Source: HGM11416 sp034104345 | GTDB taxonomy: Bacteria > Bacillota > Clostridia > Christensenellales > Borkfalkiaceae | Direction of reading: 5' to 3' | NCBI GenBank assembly: GCA_034104345.1 | Contig: JAXEDY010000029.1 | Coordinates: 1 to 64,000, forward strand | DNA: 64,000 bases | Shown: piece after piece, positions 15,384-23,151 of the stretch | Numbering within the stretch: position 1 is the stretch's first letter | Layout of the letters: the number at the start of each line of letters is the position of its first letter | Notes under the pieces: model-generated | The model's input: the letters and a program-made list of their open reading frames with translations, nothing else | Database searches by the model: none | Told to the model about the DNA's origin: nothing | Translations under genes and position numbers: made by a program

Positions 15384-17570
15384 TCAACTTAAATTTGCGG
15401 GGTTTTCTTCGACGGATATAAACGCCTTGTCGTTTTTCGCGCTTAAAGCTGCTTCGTAAATTTTCGCGCGCAGTTCGTCGCTCGGGCGGATGCGCATAAG
15501 CACCTGATAGCGGAATTTGTTTTTAAGCCGCTTTATGGGCGAACGCATTTTGTTAAAAAATACGTAACTTTGCCTGTTTTCGTCGTAAACCTGCTTTTCG
15601 GCGATATACACGTCTTTAAGCGTTGAAACGGCAATCTCTTCGTTTTCGGATTCGACGAGTATGCGTATTATAAGCGCGAACGGCGGAAAATCCGTTGCCT
15701 TTCTGATTGTTATTTCGCGCTCGTAAAACCCGATATAATCGTAATTTACCGCAAGTTTAAGCACAGGATTTTCGGGCGAAAAGGTTTGCAGAACAACCGT
15801 TCCTTTATCGCCGGCGCGCCCGCTTCGCCCCGCAACCTGCGTTATAAGTTGATAGGTGCGCTCGCTCGCGCGGAAATCGCTGAAATATAAACTCATGTCG
15901 GCGTCTAAAATCCCCACAAGCGTAACGTGCGGAAAATCGTGACCTTTCGCTATCATCTGCGTGCCGACCAGAATATCCGCTTCGTGCGAGGCAAAAGCCG
16001 ACAAAATTTTATAATGCCCTTCTTTTGTCTGCGTGGTATCGTTATCCATCCGCAAAATTTTTGCCGACGGAAAAAGTTCTTTAAGTTCGCTTACTATTTT
16101 TTGCGTTCCCGTGCCTAACAGATTGAAATGCGGCGATCCGCACTGCGGGCAAACCTTGGGCATTTTATAATTCGTGCCGCAATAGTGGCATTTGAGCATG
16201 TCACCCGCTTTATGATAGTTAAGCGTTACGTCACACTCGGCGCACTTGGCAACGTAGCCGCATTCGCGGCAGATAACCTGTTGCGAATAGCCGCGGCGGT
16301 TTAAAAATATAATGGCCTGATCGCCTTTTTGCAAAACCGCTGCAAGTTCCTGCTTTAACGCGCCCGAAAAACAGCCGTTGTTGCCCCGCCTTACTTCCTG
16401 TCTCATATCCGCAACTATTACTTCGGGAAGCGGTTTTTTGTTTATGCGTTCGGGCATTTTTACGAGTTCGTAAACGCCTTCAAGCGCTTTTTTATAACTT
16501 TCTACGCTCGGAGTTGCGCTGCCTATCGCAATTTTGCAGCCGTTATACGCGGCGCGCTTTAAGGCTATATCCATCGTAGAATAACGCGGCGCGCTTTCGC
16601 TTTCGTAACTGCCGTCGTGTTCTTCGTCGATTATTATAACGCCCAAATTTTCAAGCGGCGCGAAAATCGCGCTGCGCGCGCCTATGGCTATTTTGGCTTC
16701 GCCCGATCGCAGCCGCCACCATTCGTCGAACCGTTCGCCCGCCGAAAGCCCGCTGTGAAGTATGGCGCAAAGTTCGTTGAATCTGCCGCGAAGTTGAGTT
16801 AACATCTGCGGGGTAAGCGAAATTTCGGGCACGAGCATTATCGCAGTTTTTCCGCTTTCGATGGCGCGGCTTATAAGGTTTAAATAAACTTCGGTTTTAC
16901 CGCTGCCCGTTACGCCGTGAATAAGCGTTACCGTTTTATCCGAAGAAAAAACGGCGTCGACGGCTTTTTGCTGAGCGGGCGTTAAAGTTGCTTCTTTGTT
17001 TTTAGAAAGCATTTCGGAATAAGGAAGCCTGCTTACCCTTACCCTGTCGCTTATTAAATAGCCTTTTTCCAAAAGCGCTTTTACGGCCGAAGCGCCGTAA
17101 TCGTTGCGGAGCGCCGCCGCCCTTGCGCGCCCTTTCTGCTTAACGAACGCAAAGCACGCGCGTTGACTTTTTGCGGCTTTCGGCAAACTTTCTTCGGTGT
17201 AGGTTTCGCCGCCCGCGCTTAAAAACTCGACCGTTTTTTCGGATATTCTGCCCTTTCGCATTTCCGACGGCAAAAACAATCTTAACGCCGCCGCTTTGGT
17301 TACGAAATATCTTTTGGATATATAATAGGCAAGGCTTAACGATTCTTCGGTTAAGGCGGGAACGTCGTCGGCTATTTCGAGTATGCTTTTTAATTTTTGT
17401 TCGGGTAAATCCGATTTTTCTTTTACCGAAATAACTATACCTTCGATTTTTCTGCCCGCAAACGGCACGACGACGCGACAACCCGCGCTTACGCAAAGGT
17501 CGCCCGTTTTATAATCGAAAACTCTGTCGGTAGCGGAATGCGCTATATCGACTATCACTTCGGCTATCAT
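15384..17570 (-). CDS. priA: Primosomal helicase PriA
   Basis: A 728-residue superfamily 2 helicase restarting stalled replication forks. An N-terminal DNA-binding domain is followed by Walker A GVTGSGKTE, the DEEH box (IIIDEEHDGSY), and zinc-binding cysteine pairs (CRECGYVAKCAECDVTL, CHYCG, CPQCG), then VGTQMIAKGHDFPHVTLVGILDAD and QVAGRSGRAGDKG. All helicase and zinc motifs appear intact. In related clostridia coaBC usually lies between rpoZ and priA; here the gap holds no gene. Confidence 0.96.
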   Translation of the reverse strand: MIAEVIVDIAHSATDRVFDYKTGDLCVSAGCRVVVPFAGRKIEGIVISVKEKSDLPEQKLKSILEIADDVPALTEESLSLAYYISKRYFVTKAAALRLFLPSEMRKGRISEKTVEFLSAGGETYTEESLPKAAKSQRACFAFVKQKGRARAAALRNDYGASAVKALLEKGYLISDRVRVSRLPYSEMLSKNKEATLTPAQQKAVDAVFSSDKTVTLIHGVTGSGKTEVYLNLISRAIESGKTAIMLVPEISLTPQMLTQLRGRFNELCAILHSGLSAGERFDEWWRLRSGEAKIAIGARSAIFAPLENLGVIIIDEEHDGSYESESAPRYSTMDIALKRAAYNGCKIAIGSATPSVESYKKALEGVYELVKMPERINKKPLPEVIVADMRQEVRRGNNGCFSGALKQELAAVLQKGDQAIIFLNRRGYSQQVICRECGYVAKCAECDVTLNYHKAGDMLKCHYCGTNYKMPKVCPQCGSPHFNLLGTGTQKIVSELKELFPSAKILRMDNDTTQTKEGHYKILSAFASHEADILVGTQMIAKGHDFPHVTLVGILDADMSLYFSDFRASERTYQLITQVAGRSGRAGDKGTVVLQTFSPENPVLKLAVNYDYIGFYEREITIRKATDFPPFALIIRILVESENEEIAVSTLKDVYIAEKQVYDENRQSYVFFNKMRSPIKRLKNKFRYQVLMRIRPSDELRAKIYEAALSAKNDKAFISVEENPANLS

Positions 17571-17721
17571 TGGTTTATCCCCGAAAATTAAAATTTAAAA
17601 AAGTTAAAAAGTGCAAAATTTTCTTGAAAAAGCAAAAAATGCCCCGACCTTCGAAGCACTTTTGTTTTCGCTTTATTCCGCCTTGCGGGCGAGCGCAAAA
17701 AACGCCAAAGCAAATTGAATT
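17571..17721. other. Gene-free gap where coaBC is usually found
   Basis: The 151 bp between rpoZ and priA contain A-rich DNA and no reading frame. No terminator with a clear U-run is seen, so the two genes may share a transcript. Confidence 0.6.
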
Positions 17722-17925
17722 TTAATATTTGGTGGGAACTACTTTCCCTTCGTAAATTTCTTTGGCTGCCAAAGTAAGGGGCTTTTCGCCGCCCGGAACT
17801 TCGCTTAAACCTTGGTTTGCGGCGTTATCGATAAGCTGACGCGCGCGTTTCGAACATACTACGCAAAGAGCATATTTGCAACCTGCTTTTTCGGCAAGTT
17901 CGTCGATAGGTGGTTCGTGAAGCAT
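17722..17925 (-). CDS. rpoZ: RNA polymerase omega subunit
   Basis: A 67-residue protein starting MLHEPPIDELAEKAGCKYALCVVCSKRARQL, which fits RpoZ; the omega subunit aids assembly of RNA polymerase. The ATG at 17925 is chosen because AAAGGAG lies just upstream; a frame opening eight codons earlier would run through this ribosome site. The conserved SK-AR-L segment and the C-terminal AAKEI-EGK are present. Position between yicC and priA supports the call. Confidence 0.9.
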   Translation of the reverse strand: MLHEPPIDELAEKAGCKYALCVVCSKRARQLIDNAANQGLSEVPGGEKPLTLAAKEIYEGKVVPTKY

Positions 17926-18050
17926 ATTTATTTCTCCTTTAAATTTCAAAACTAAATGTGTTTTAATGTTTTTTTGTCGTTTTTTATTAAACGCTTACAA
18001 GGTTATTCTCCGTAATTATTCCGCGTTTTTCGTTTTTTATTCCGTTCCGC

Positions 18051-18920
18051 TTATTCTACGTTCTGAACCTGTTCGCGTATTTTTTCTATCTCGCTTTTAA
18101 GCGACAACGCGTCGCCCGTTATGCCTATGTCGTTCGATTTCGAACAGATGGTGTTGGCTTCGCGGTTGAATTCCTGAATTAAAAAGTCGAGTTTACGGCC
18201 CGGCGCGTCGCCTTCGACAATCTTTTTAAACTGCGATATGTGCGAGTAAAGTCGGGTTATTTCTTCGTTGACGTCGGCTTTGTCGGCAAACAGCGCAACT
18301 TCCTGAATAAGGCGCGCTTCGTCGATTTCGGTGCCTTCCAGAACGGTTTTTATGCGCTCGGAAAGTTTTGCGCGATAGTTTTCGGCAACGAGCGGCGCCA
18401 ACTTTTCGATGTTTTTAACAAGCCGTTCGACTTCGTTTAGCCTGCTTAAAAGGTCGGCTTTTAACTTTTCGCCTTCGACACCCCGCATTACGTTAAGGTT
18501 ATCGAGCGCTTCGCTTAAAACTTTAACGACTATTTCTTTAAGTTCTTCTTCGTCGGTTTCCGACTGAAAAGCGGTTATCACGTCGGGCGCGCGCATTATG
18601 CTCGCCACGGTAAAATCGTTTTCGATGCCTAAACTGTCGGATATTTTTTTTGCCGCGTCGTAATAAGCCTTTGCAAGCGGAATATCTACGCCCAGTTCTT
18701 TATCGGTTTCGCGCATATCGGAAAAGGTGAAAAATATTTCTACCCTGCCGCGCGAAAGTTTACCCTGAACGGTTTTTCGTATCGCGTCGTCGAACGCGGC
18801 GAAACTTTTGGGATATTTGGGAAGCACGTCTAAAAAGCGATTGTTCACCGTTTTTATTTCGACGCTCAATTCATATCCGCTTTTATATTCGGCTTTGCCG
18901 AAGCCCGTCATGCTATACAT
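18051..18920 (-). CDS. YicC family endoribonuclease/RNase adapter
   Basis: A 289-residue protein beginning MYSMTGFGKAE, the family hallmark, and ending with REQVQNVE. YicC-type proteins act on RNA (YicC targets the small RNA RyhB in Escherichia coli; Firmicute members are described as endoribonucleases). The start is placed at ATG 18920; 37 in-frame codons upstream read through the promoter zone and are not conserved. In related genomes gmk follows yicC; here rpoZ is only 125 bp away and gmk is absent. Confidence 0.88.
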   Translation of the reverse strand: MYSMTGFGKAEYKSGYELSVEIKTVNNRFLDVLPKYPKSFAAFDDAIRKTVQGKLSRGRVEIFFTFSDMRETDKELGVDIPLAKAYYDAAKKISDSLGIENDFTVASIMRAPDVITAFQSETDEEELKEIVVKVLSEALDNLNVMRGVEGEKLKADLLSRLNEVERLVKNIEKLAPLVAENYRAKLSERIKTVLEGTEIDEARLIQEVALFADKADVNEEITRLYSHISQFKKIVEGDAPGRKLDFLIQEFNREANTICSKSNDIGITGDALSLKSEIEKIREQVQNVE

Positions 18921-18985
18921 AAAGCACCGCCGTTTATCGCGCTCATACGCGTTTTTCGCATGTTTTCGCATACTGCGCGAGTATA

Positions 18986-19014
18986 TATATATTATTATTC
19001 TTATAATAACACAA
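18986..19014 (-). promoter_or_regulatory. Probable promoter of the yicC-rpoZ-priA cluster
   Basis: TTGTGT (19014-19009), a 17-bp spacer and TATATA (18991-18986) on the minus strand, about 60 bp before the yicC ATG. It lies in an AT-rich gap and inside the upstream extension of the yicC frame, supporting the shorter start. Confidence 0.45.
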
Positions 19015-19042
19015 GGCGCGTTTTTTTGCAAGCGTTTACGAA

Positions 19043-19930
19043 CTAAATTCCGAATTTTTCAAGTGCCTGACCTACCCCGCCGTCGTCGTTCGACGGGCAG
19101 ATATAATCGACAACCGCTTTTACGTCGGGGTTCGCGCTTTCGGGCGAAACCGAAAAATCGGCGATTTTCAGCATCGAAAGGTCGTTGTGTTCGTCTCCAA
19201 AACACATAAGTTTTATTTTTTCATTTTCATATTTCGCGCCTTTTGCGCCGCCGATTACATTTAAAAACTTTTTAACGCCGTCGCCTTTTGATACGCCTTT
19301 CGCGCATACGTCGATTTGCCGCGGATTGCTTATGAACGCGGTCGCTTCGCCTGCCGATAAAACGCCTTTTATGCGTTTTAACAGTTCTTGCGGATCGTTA
19401 TCGCCTACGTAAAAAAGCGCCTTGCCCGTAAACTTGTTTTCGCGCAGAAAATACTCGCCTATATCCTGCCGCACTTCGTATTTAACGCCCGTTATGCGCG
19501 AGTAAAACTCGGTTTCGGGAGTTTTTAAAAGCGACATAAAACCGTTATCGGGGTAAACCTGAAAATTAAGATTCGCGCTTTTTGCAAAATCGCAAAGTTT
19601 TGCAACCGTTTCGGGGTTTATCGGGTTAAAATAAACGCTTTTGCCGCTTTTAACTTCGTTTATCGCCGCGCCCTGAAAACTTATAACGTAGTTGCCAAGG
19701 TAATATTTTTTGCAAACGGGCAAAATGGAAGCGGTCATGCGCCCCGTGCATACGGCGAATTTTCCGCCGTGCGATATAAACGAATGAATTTGCGAAAGCG
19801 TTTTTTCGGATATCGTTTTGTCTGTTTTTGCAAGCGTTCCGTCGAAGTCGCTTACCGCAACGTTATAATATTCAGTCTTTTGTTTTTCGAATTTTTCGAT
19901 TTCGTTTAAGTTTTTTCGTTGCTTTTCCAT
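19043..19930 (-). CDS. Cof-type HAD superfamily phosphatase
   Basis: A ~295-residue sugar-phosphate-type phosphatase. Motif I is SDFDGTLAKTDKT (nucleophile and acid Asp), motif II lies in FAVCTGRM, the conserved Lys is in CAKGVSKGDGV, and motif IV is CFGDEHNDLSML. A C2-type cap lies between motifs II and III, as in Cof/YidA proteins. The substrate is unknown. The start is uncertain: ATG 19930 or a GTG at 19948; neither has a clear ribosome site. Its 35-residue N-terminal extension is charged. Confidence 0.85.
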   Translation of the reverse strand: MEKQRKNLNEIEKFEKQKTEYYNVAVSDFDGTLAKTDKTISEKTLSQIHSFISHGGKFAVCTGRMTASILPVCKKYYLGNYVISFQGAAINEVKSGKSVYFNPINPETVAKLCDFAKSANLNFQVYPDNGFMSLLKTPETEFYSRITGVKYEVRQDIGEYFLRENKFTGKALFYVGDNDPQELLKRIKGVLSAGEATAFISNPRQIDVCAKGVSKGDGVKKFLNVIGGAKGAKYENEKIKLMCFGDEHNDLSMLKIADFSVSPESANPDVKAVVDYICPSNDDGGVGQALEKFGI

Positions 19931-19984
19931 ACGCACGCATTTTAACACTTTTTTAAAAATTTGTAAACAATTTGCCTTAAACCC

Positions 19985-20013
19985 TTGTTTTTTTGCGCGG
20001 TTTGTTTTAAAAT
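19985..20013 (+). promoter_or_regulatory. Promoter of the ACT-domain gene
   Basis: TTGTTT (19985-19990), 17-bp spacer, TAAAAT (20008-20013). Predicted start is about 65 nt upstream of the ATG at 20084. Confidence 0.6.
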
Positions 20014-20083
20014 AGTTAAAAAGCGGGTTTTAAAAGGTTATAAATTGAGCCGTTAAACCGCGTTTAGGAATTTAAGTGCTTTT

Positions 20084-20515
20084 ATGAATAACAAATTTTT
20101 ATTGGTTTCGACCGACGCCCTGCCCGATTATTTCGAAAAAGTAGTGAAAGTACGCGAACTTATCGAAGTTTCGGGCGTTACCGCAAGCGCGGCTTGCCAG
20201 ACCGTGGGACTTAATCGCTCTACTTTTTACAAATACAAAGATAAAGTGTTCACGTCGGACGTAACGCACGGCAAAAAGTCGATTTTATGGCTAAAAATGG
20301 CGGACGTTAAGGGCGTTTTAAGCCATGTTTTATCGGTAGTTTACGATTTTAACCTTAACGTTATCGCCGTAAACCAGACGCTGCCCGTTAAAAACTACGT
20401 TTACGTTACCATAACCACCGACGTAAGCGACCTGAAAGGCGAAATTCAGGATCTCGTTAAAACGCTGAGGAAGATAGAAAACGTTAAAAGCGTTTCGCTC
20501 GTCGCGTTCGAATAA
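20084..20515 (+). CDS. ACT domain-containing protein, UPF0735/PheB-like
   Basis: A 143-residue cytosolic protein. Residues ~15-55 form a helix-turn-helix-like segment (SGVTASAACQTVGLNRSTFYKYKD), and residues ~68-142 form an ACT domain that normally binds amino acids (VLSHVLSVVYDFNLNVIAVNQ..., ending KSVSLVAFE). This arrangement is that of UPF0735, found next to homoserine dehydrogenase or thrB in many Firmicutes, but no such neighbours are here. Probable amino-acid-responsive regulator; target unknown. Confidence 0.85.
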   Translation: MNNKFLLVSTDALPDYFEKVVKVRELIEVSGVTASAACQTVGLNRSTFYKYKDKVFTSDVTHGKKSILWLKMADVKGVLSHVLSVVYDFNLNVIAVNQTLPVKNYVYVTITTDVSDLKGEIQDLVKTLRKIENVKSVSLVAFE

Positions 20516-20557
20516 TAGAATTTGTTTTTGTGTTTTAATTGTACCGTAAAAAAACAA

Positions 20558-20603
20558 AAAAACCCGCCTATAGGTCGATTAACGGCTGCTTCGGCGGGTT
20601 TTT
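20558..20603. repeat. Dispersed repeat copy 1, also a bidirectional terminator
   Basis: The core TATAGGTCGATTAACGGC (20569-20586) with TTCG downstream lies in the loop of an 11-bp stem, AAAAACCCGCC (20558-20568) with GGCGGGTTTTT (20593-20603). It sits between the converging ends of the ACT gene and sigK and can terminate both. Confidence 0.85.
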
Positions 20604-20651
20604 ATTATTCGTTTTTTCAAAGCAAAAACTTGTTTGTTTGTTTTTTTAAGG

Positions 20652-21356
20652 CTATCTTTTAAACTCGATTTTGTTATCTTTTACATATTTTCTTATTTTC
20701 TCGATCGACTTTTTTTCGATGCGAGAAATATACGAGCGCGATATTTTTAAAAGTTTTGCCACTTCTCTTTGACAAAGGGGCGCGCCTCCCTTTAATCCGA
20801 AACGCAGAACTATAACCGTAAATTCGCGGTCGTTTAAACATTCGCGCACCGTTTTTAAAAGTTTTTCGGCAAGAATTTTTTGTTCTACCTGACTTAACAC
20901 GCTTTCTTCGTCGACCGAAAGCAAATCCATTAAGCTAAGTTCGTTGCCTTCTTTATCCGTGCCCACGACTTCTGATATAGAAACCGTGTTTTTATACTTT
21001 TTGTTCGAACGGAGCAGCATTAAAATCTCGTTTTCGATGCAGCGCGCGGTATAAGTTGCAAGTTGCACCCCCTTTTCAAGGTCGTAAGTGTTTATCGCCT
21101 TAACAAGCCCGATCGTTCCCACGGATATAAGGTCGTCGTTATCGTATGCGCCCTGATATTTTTTTACGATATGCGCAACGAGCCGCAAATTGTGCTTTAT
21201 AAGTTTTTCTTTGGCTTCCATATCGCCGTTTTGATAGGCGATTAAACAAACCCTTTCTTCTTCTTTCGAAAGGGGTTTTGGGAACGAGTCGCCCGCAATA
21301 AGTCCGCAGAAAAAAACCAACTTACCTACGATAAAGTATAAAAAATCCAAAAACAT
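20652..21356 (-). CDS. sigK: Sporulation sigma factor SigK (pro-sigma-K)
   Basis: A 234-residue sigma-70 factor of the sporulation sigma-E/K group, for late mother-cell transcription. The first ~20 residues are hydrophobic (FLYFIVGKLVFFCGLIAG), matching the membrane-associated pro-sequence removed by SpoIVFB. Region 2 (HNLRLVAHIVKKY, DDLISVGTIGLVKAI, TYTARCIENEILM) and region 4 (LNDREFTVIVLRFGL, HTH QREVAKLLKISRSYISRIEK) are intact. The gene is not interrupted by a skin-like element. A sigma-E-like promoter lies at 21380-21408. Mature SigE shares these motifs, but the short pro-sequence fits SigK. Confidence 0.92.
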   Translation of the reverse strand: MFLDFLYFIVGKLVFFCGLIAGDSFPKPLSKEEERVCLIAYQNGDMEAKEKLIKHNLRLVAHIVKKYQGAYDNDDLISVGTIGLVKAINTYDLEKGVQLATYTARCIENEILMLLRSNKKYKNTVSISEVVGTDKEGNELSLMDLLSVDEESVLSQVEQKILAEKLLKTVRECLNDREFTVIVLRFGLKGGAPLCQREVAKLLKISRSYISRIEKKSIEKIRKYVKDNKIEFKR

Positions 21357-21379
21357 CGCACTTATTTTCCTTGTAGAAA

Positions 21380-21408
21380 ATTGTATGTTTTTGTCGAATT
21401 TTTTATGC
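21380..21408 (-). promoter_or_regulatory. Sigma-E-type promoter upstream of sigK
   Basis: On the minus strand, GCATAAA (21408-21402), a 14-bp spacer and CATACAAT (21387-21380). The -10 fits the sigma-E consensus CATACANT exactly; the -35 fits five of seven positions. sigK is sigma-E-dependent in Bacillus, so the match is functionally sensible. Confidence 0.6.
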
Positions 21409-21441
21409 TTTTCAGTTCTTCAATTATTCTGCAAAAAACAA

Positions 21442-21488
21442 AAAAGCCTGCCTATAGGTCGATTAACGGCTATTTCGGGCAGACTTTT
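21442..21488. repeat. Dispersed repeat copy 2 with compensated stem
   Basis: The core TATAGGTCGATTAACGGC (21453-21470), identical to copy 1, is flanked by AAAAGCCTGCC (21442-21452) and GGCAGACTTTT (21478-21488), which pair with one mismatch. The arm sequence differs from copy 1 but is still complementary. It lies downstream of the DUF1667 gene. Confidence 0.85.
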
Positions 21489-21527
21489 AATTTTTTGTTT
21501 TTTGCATATAAATTCCGTTCGTCATCA

Positions 21528-21869
21528 CTAATCTATGCTTTTTGTAGCGATAACGTTCGCGCCGCAAAGGTCATTTATAATAACTTCGCCGCATTTAACG
21601 GGTGCAAAAACTTTTGCCTTTTTAATTTCTTCAACCACTTTGAACATATCGCTTTTTGCAACCGGTTTGTCGGTTTTTACGCTTACGGCGGTATATTCGC
21701 GGTTTTCGACTTTTATCGAAGAAGTTACGGTACGAACGGGGTTGATACATTCGTTAATTCCGTAAACTTCGCCGCGTTTACACGAATTTCCGCTTACCGT
21801 TTTTTTGTCGGTATCTACCGTCAGCGCGCATCCGCGCGGACAAATTATACAAGTTAAATTTTTAATCAT
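21528..21869 (-). CDS. DUF1667 domain protein (glycerol-3-phosphate dehydrogenase-associated)
   Basis: A 113-residue protein with N-terminal cysteines arranged CIICPRGC...C, a likely metal or Fe-S site, followed by NPVRTVTSSIKVENREYTAVSVKTDKPV, the DUF1667 signature. Such proteins are almost always encoded with the two FAD oxidoreductases found upstream here. It starts one base after the upstream gene ends, so the three genes form one operon. The biochemical role is not known; it may supply a redox cofactor or electron transfer. Confidence 0.85.
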   Translation of the reverse strand: MIKNLTCIICPRGCALTVDTDKKTVSGNSCKRGEVYGINECINPVRTVTSSIKVENREYTAVSVKTDKPVAKSDMFKVVEEIKKAKVFAPVKCGEVIINDLCGANVIATKSID

Positions 21870-21870
21870 A

Positions 21871-23151
21871 TCATTTCTCCAGACAAACGGTTATTTCTCC
21901 GTCGATTTTTTGAATAACTTCGGGTTTTAAATCGATTTTTTCCATTTCCCCGGGGGCTACTTTAAGTTTTTTAACCGAATATAAAACTTCTTTTCCGCAT
22001 TTAGCCACCAGTTTTACGTTATTTTCGGGCGCGCCTACGCGCAGATAAAGCGAAACTTTGCTGTTATCGCCGAGTTTAAGCCGCTGCGGCAAAACGTATC
22101 TCACGCCGTTTTCGGCTTTAACTTCGACTATTTTTTCCTGCTGATTTTCGCCGTTCAACACATATTTCGCCGCGCCCTGCCCCGCGATTTCCGCTTCGTC
22201 CGAAACGTAATCGACGAGATCGTGCACCTGCAAAACGTTGCCGCAAGCAAAAATTCCGCTTACGCTCGTCTGCCTGTTTTCATCGACTACGGCGCCTTTG
22301 GTTACGTTATCTATTTTAATACCCGCGCCGCGAGTAAGTTCGTTTTCGGGTATTAAACCTACCGAAAGCAAAAGCGTGTCGCACGGGATGTAGCGTTTGG
22401 TGCTTTCGATTACGTTGCGTTTTTCGTCGACCTTCGCTATTGTTACGCCTTCAACCCTTTCTTTGCCGTGAATTTCGGCAACCGTGGTCGAAAGATAAAG
22501 CGGAATATCGAAATCGTTTAAACATTGCACGATGTTGCGCTTTAAACCGCCCGAATAAGGCATAATTTCGCAAACCGCTTCTACTTTTGCGCCTTCTAAG
22601 GTCATTCGGCGCGCCATTATAAGACCGATGTCGCCCGAACCTAAAATAACGGCACGTTTTCCTACCGAAAAACCTTCGCAGTTTATAAGTTTTTGCGCCG
22701 TACCCGCCGAATAAACACCCGCGGGACGAGTGCCCGCGATATTAAGCGCGCCGCGGCTTCTTTCGCGGCAACCCATTGCAAGTATTACCGCTTTCGCTTT
22801 GATTTTAAGCATTCCCGACGCGCTTTGAACGGTTACTGTTTTTTCGGGCGAAACAGCGATTACCATGCTTTCGTAATAAACTTTAATGCCGCGTTTTATA
22901 ACTTTTTGCGCGTAAACGCCCGCGTATTCGGGGCCCGTAAGTTCTTCGCCGAGTTTATGAAGCCCGAAACCGTTGTGAATGCATTGCTTTAAAATGCCGC
23001 CGAGCGATTCTTCGCGGTCGATAATAACTACGTCTTTTACACCCGCGTCGTAAGCCGCCACAGCCGCCGCCATTCCCGCAGGTCCTCCGCCCACGATAAC
23101 TATGTCGTGCAGAATATATCCGTTTTTAACGTTGTCGTTTACGTTATTCAT
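21871..23151 (-). CDS. FAD-dependent oxidoreductase, GlpB/sarcosine-oxidase-alpha-like
   Basis: A 426-residue flavoprotein. The N-terminal FAD motif is VGGGPAGMAAAVAAYDAG (residues ~20-37), a second dinucleotide fold GSGDIGLIMARRM lies mid-protein, and GIFACGNVLQVHDLVD is the late FAD-contacting segment. The C-terminal ~90 residues form a beta-rich domain. It overlaps the upstream oxidoreductase gene by 8 bp. With that gene and DUF1667 it resembles the glycerol-3-phosphate dehydrogenase-like trio of Firmicutes. Substrate inferred only. Confidence 0.85.
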   Translation of the reverse strand: MNNVNDNVKNGYILHDIVIVGGGPAGMAAAVAAYDAGVKDVVIIDREESLGGILKQCIHNGFGLHKLGEELTGPEYAGVYAQKVIKRGIKVYYESMVIAVSPEKTVTVQSASGMLKIKAKAVILAMGCRERSRGALNIAGTRPAGVYSAGTAQKLINCEGFSVGKRAVILGSGDIGLIMARRMTLEGAKVEAVCEIMPYSGGLKRNIVQCLNDFDIPLYLSTTVAEIHGKERVEGVTIAKVDEKRNVIESTKRYIPCDTLLLSVGLIPENELTRGAGIKIDNVTKGAVVDENRQTSVSGIFACGNVLQVHDLVDYVSDEAEIAGQGAAKYVLNGENQQEKIVEVKAENGVRYVLPQRLKLGDNSKVSLYLRVGAPENNVKLVAKCGKEVLYSVKKLKVAPGEMEKIDLKPEVIQKIDGEITVCLEK

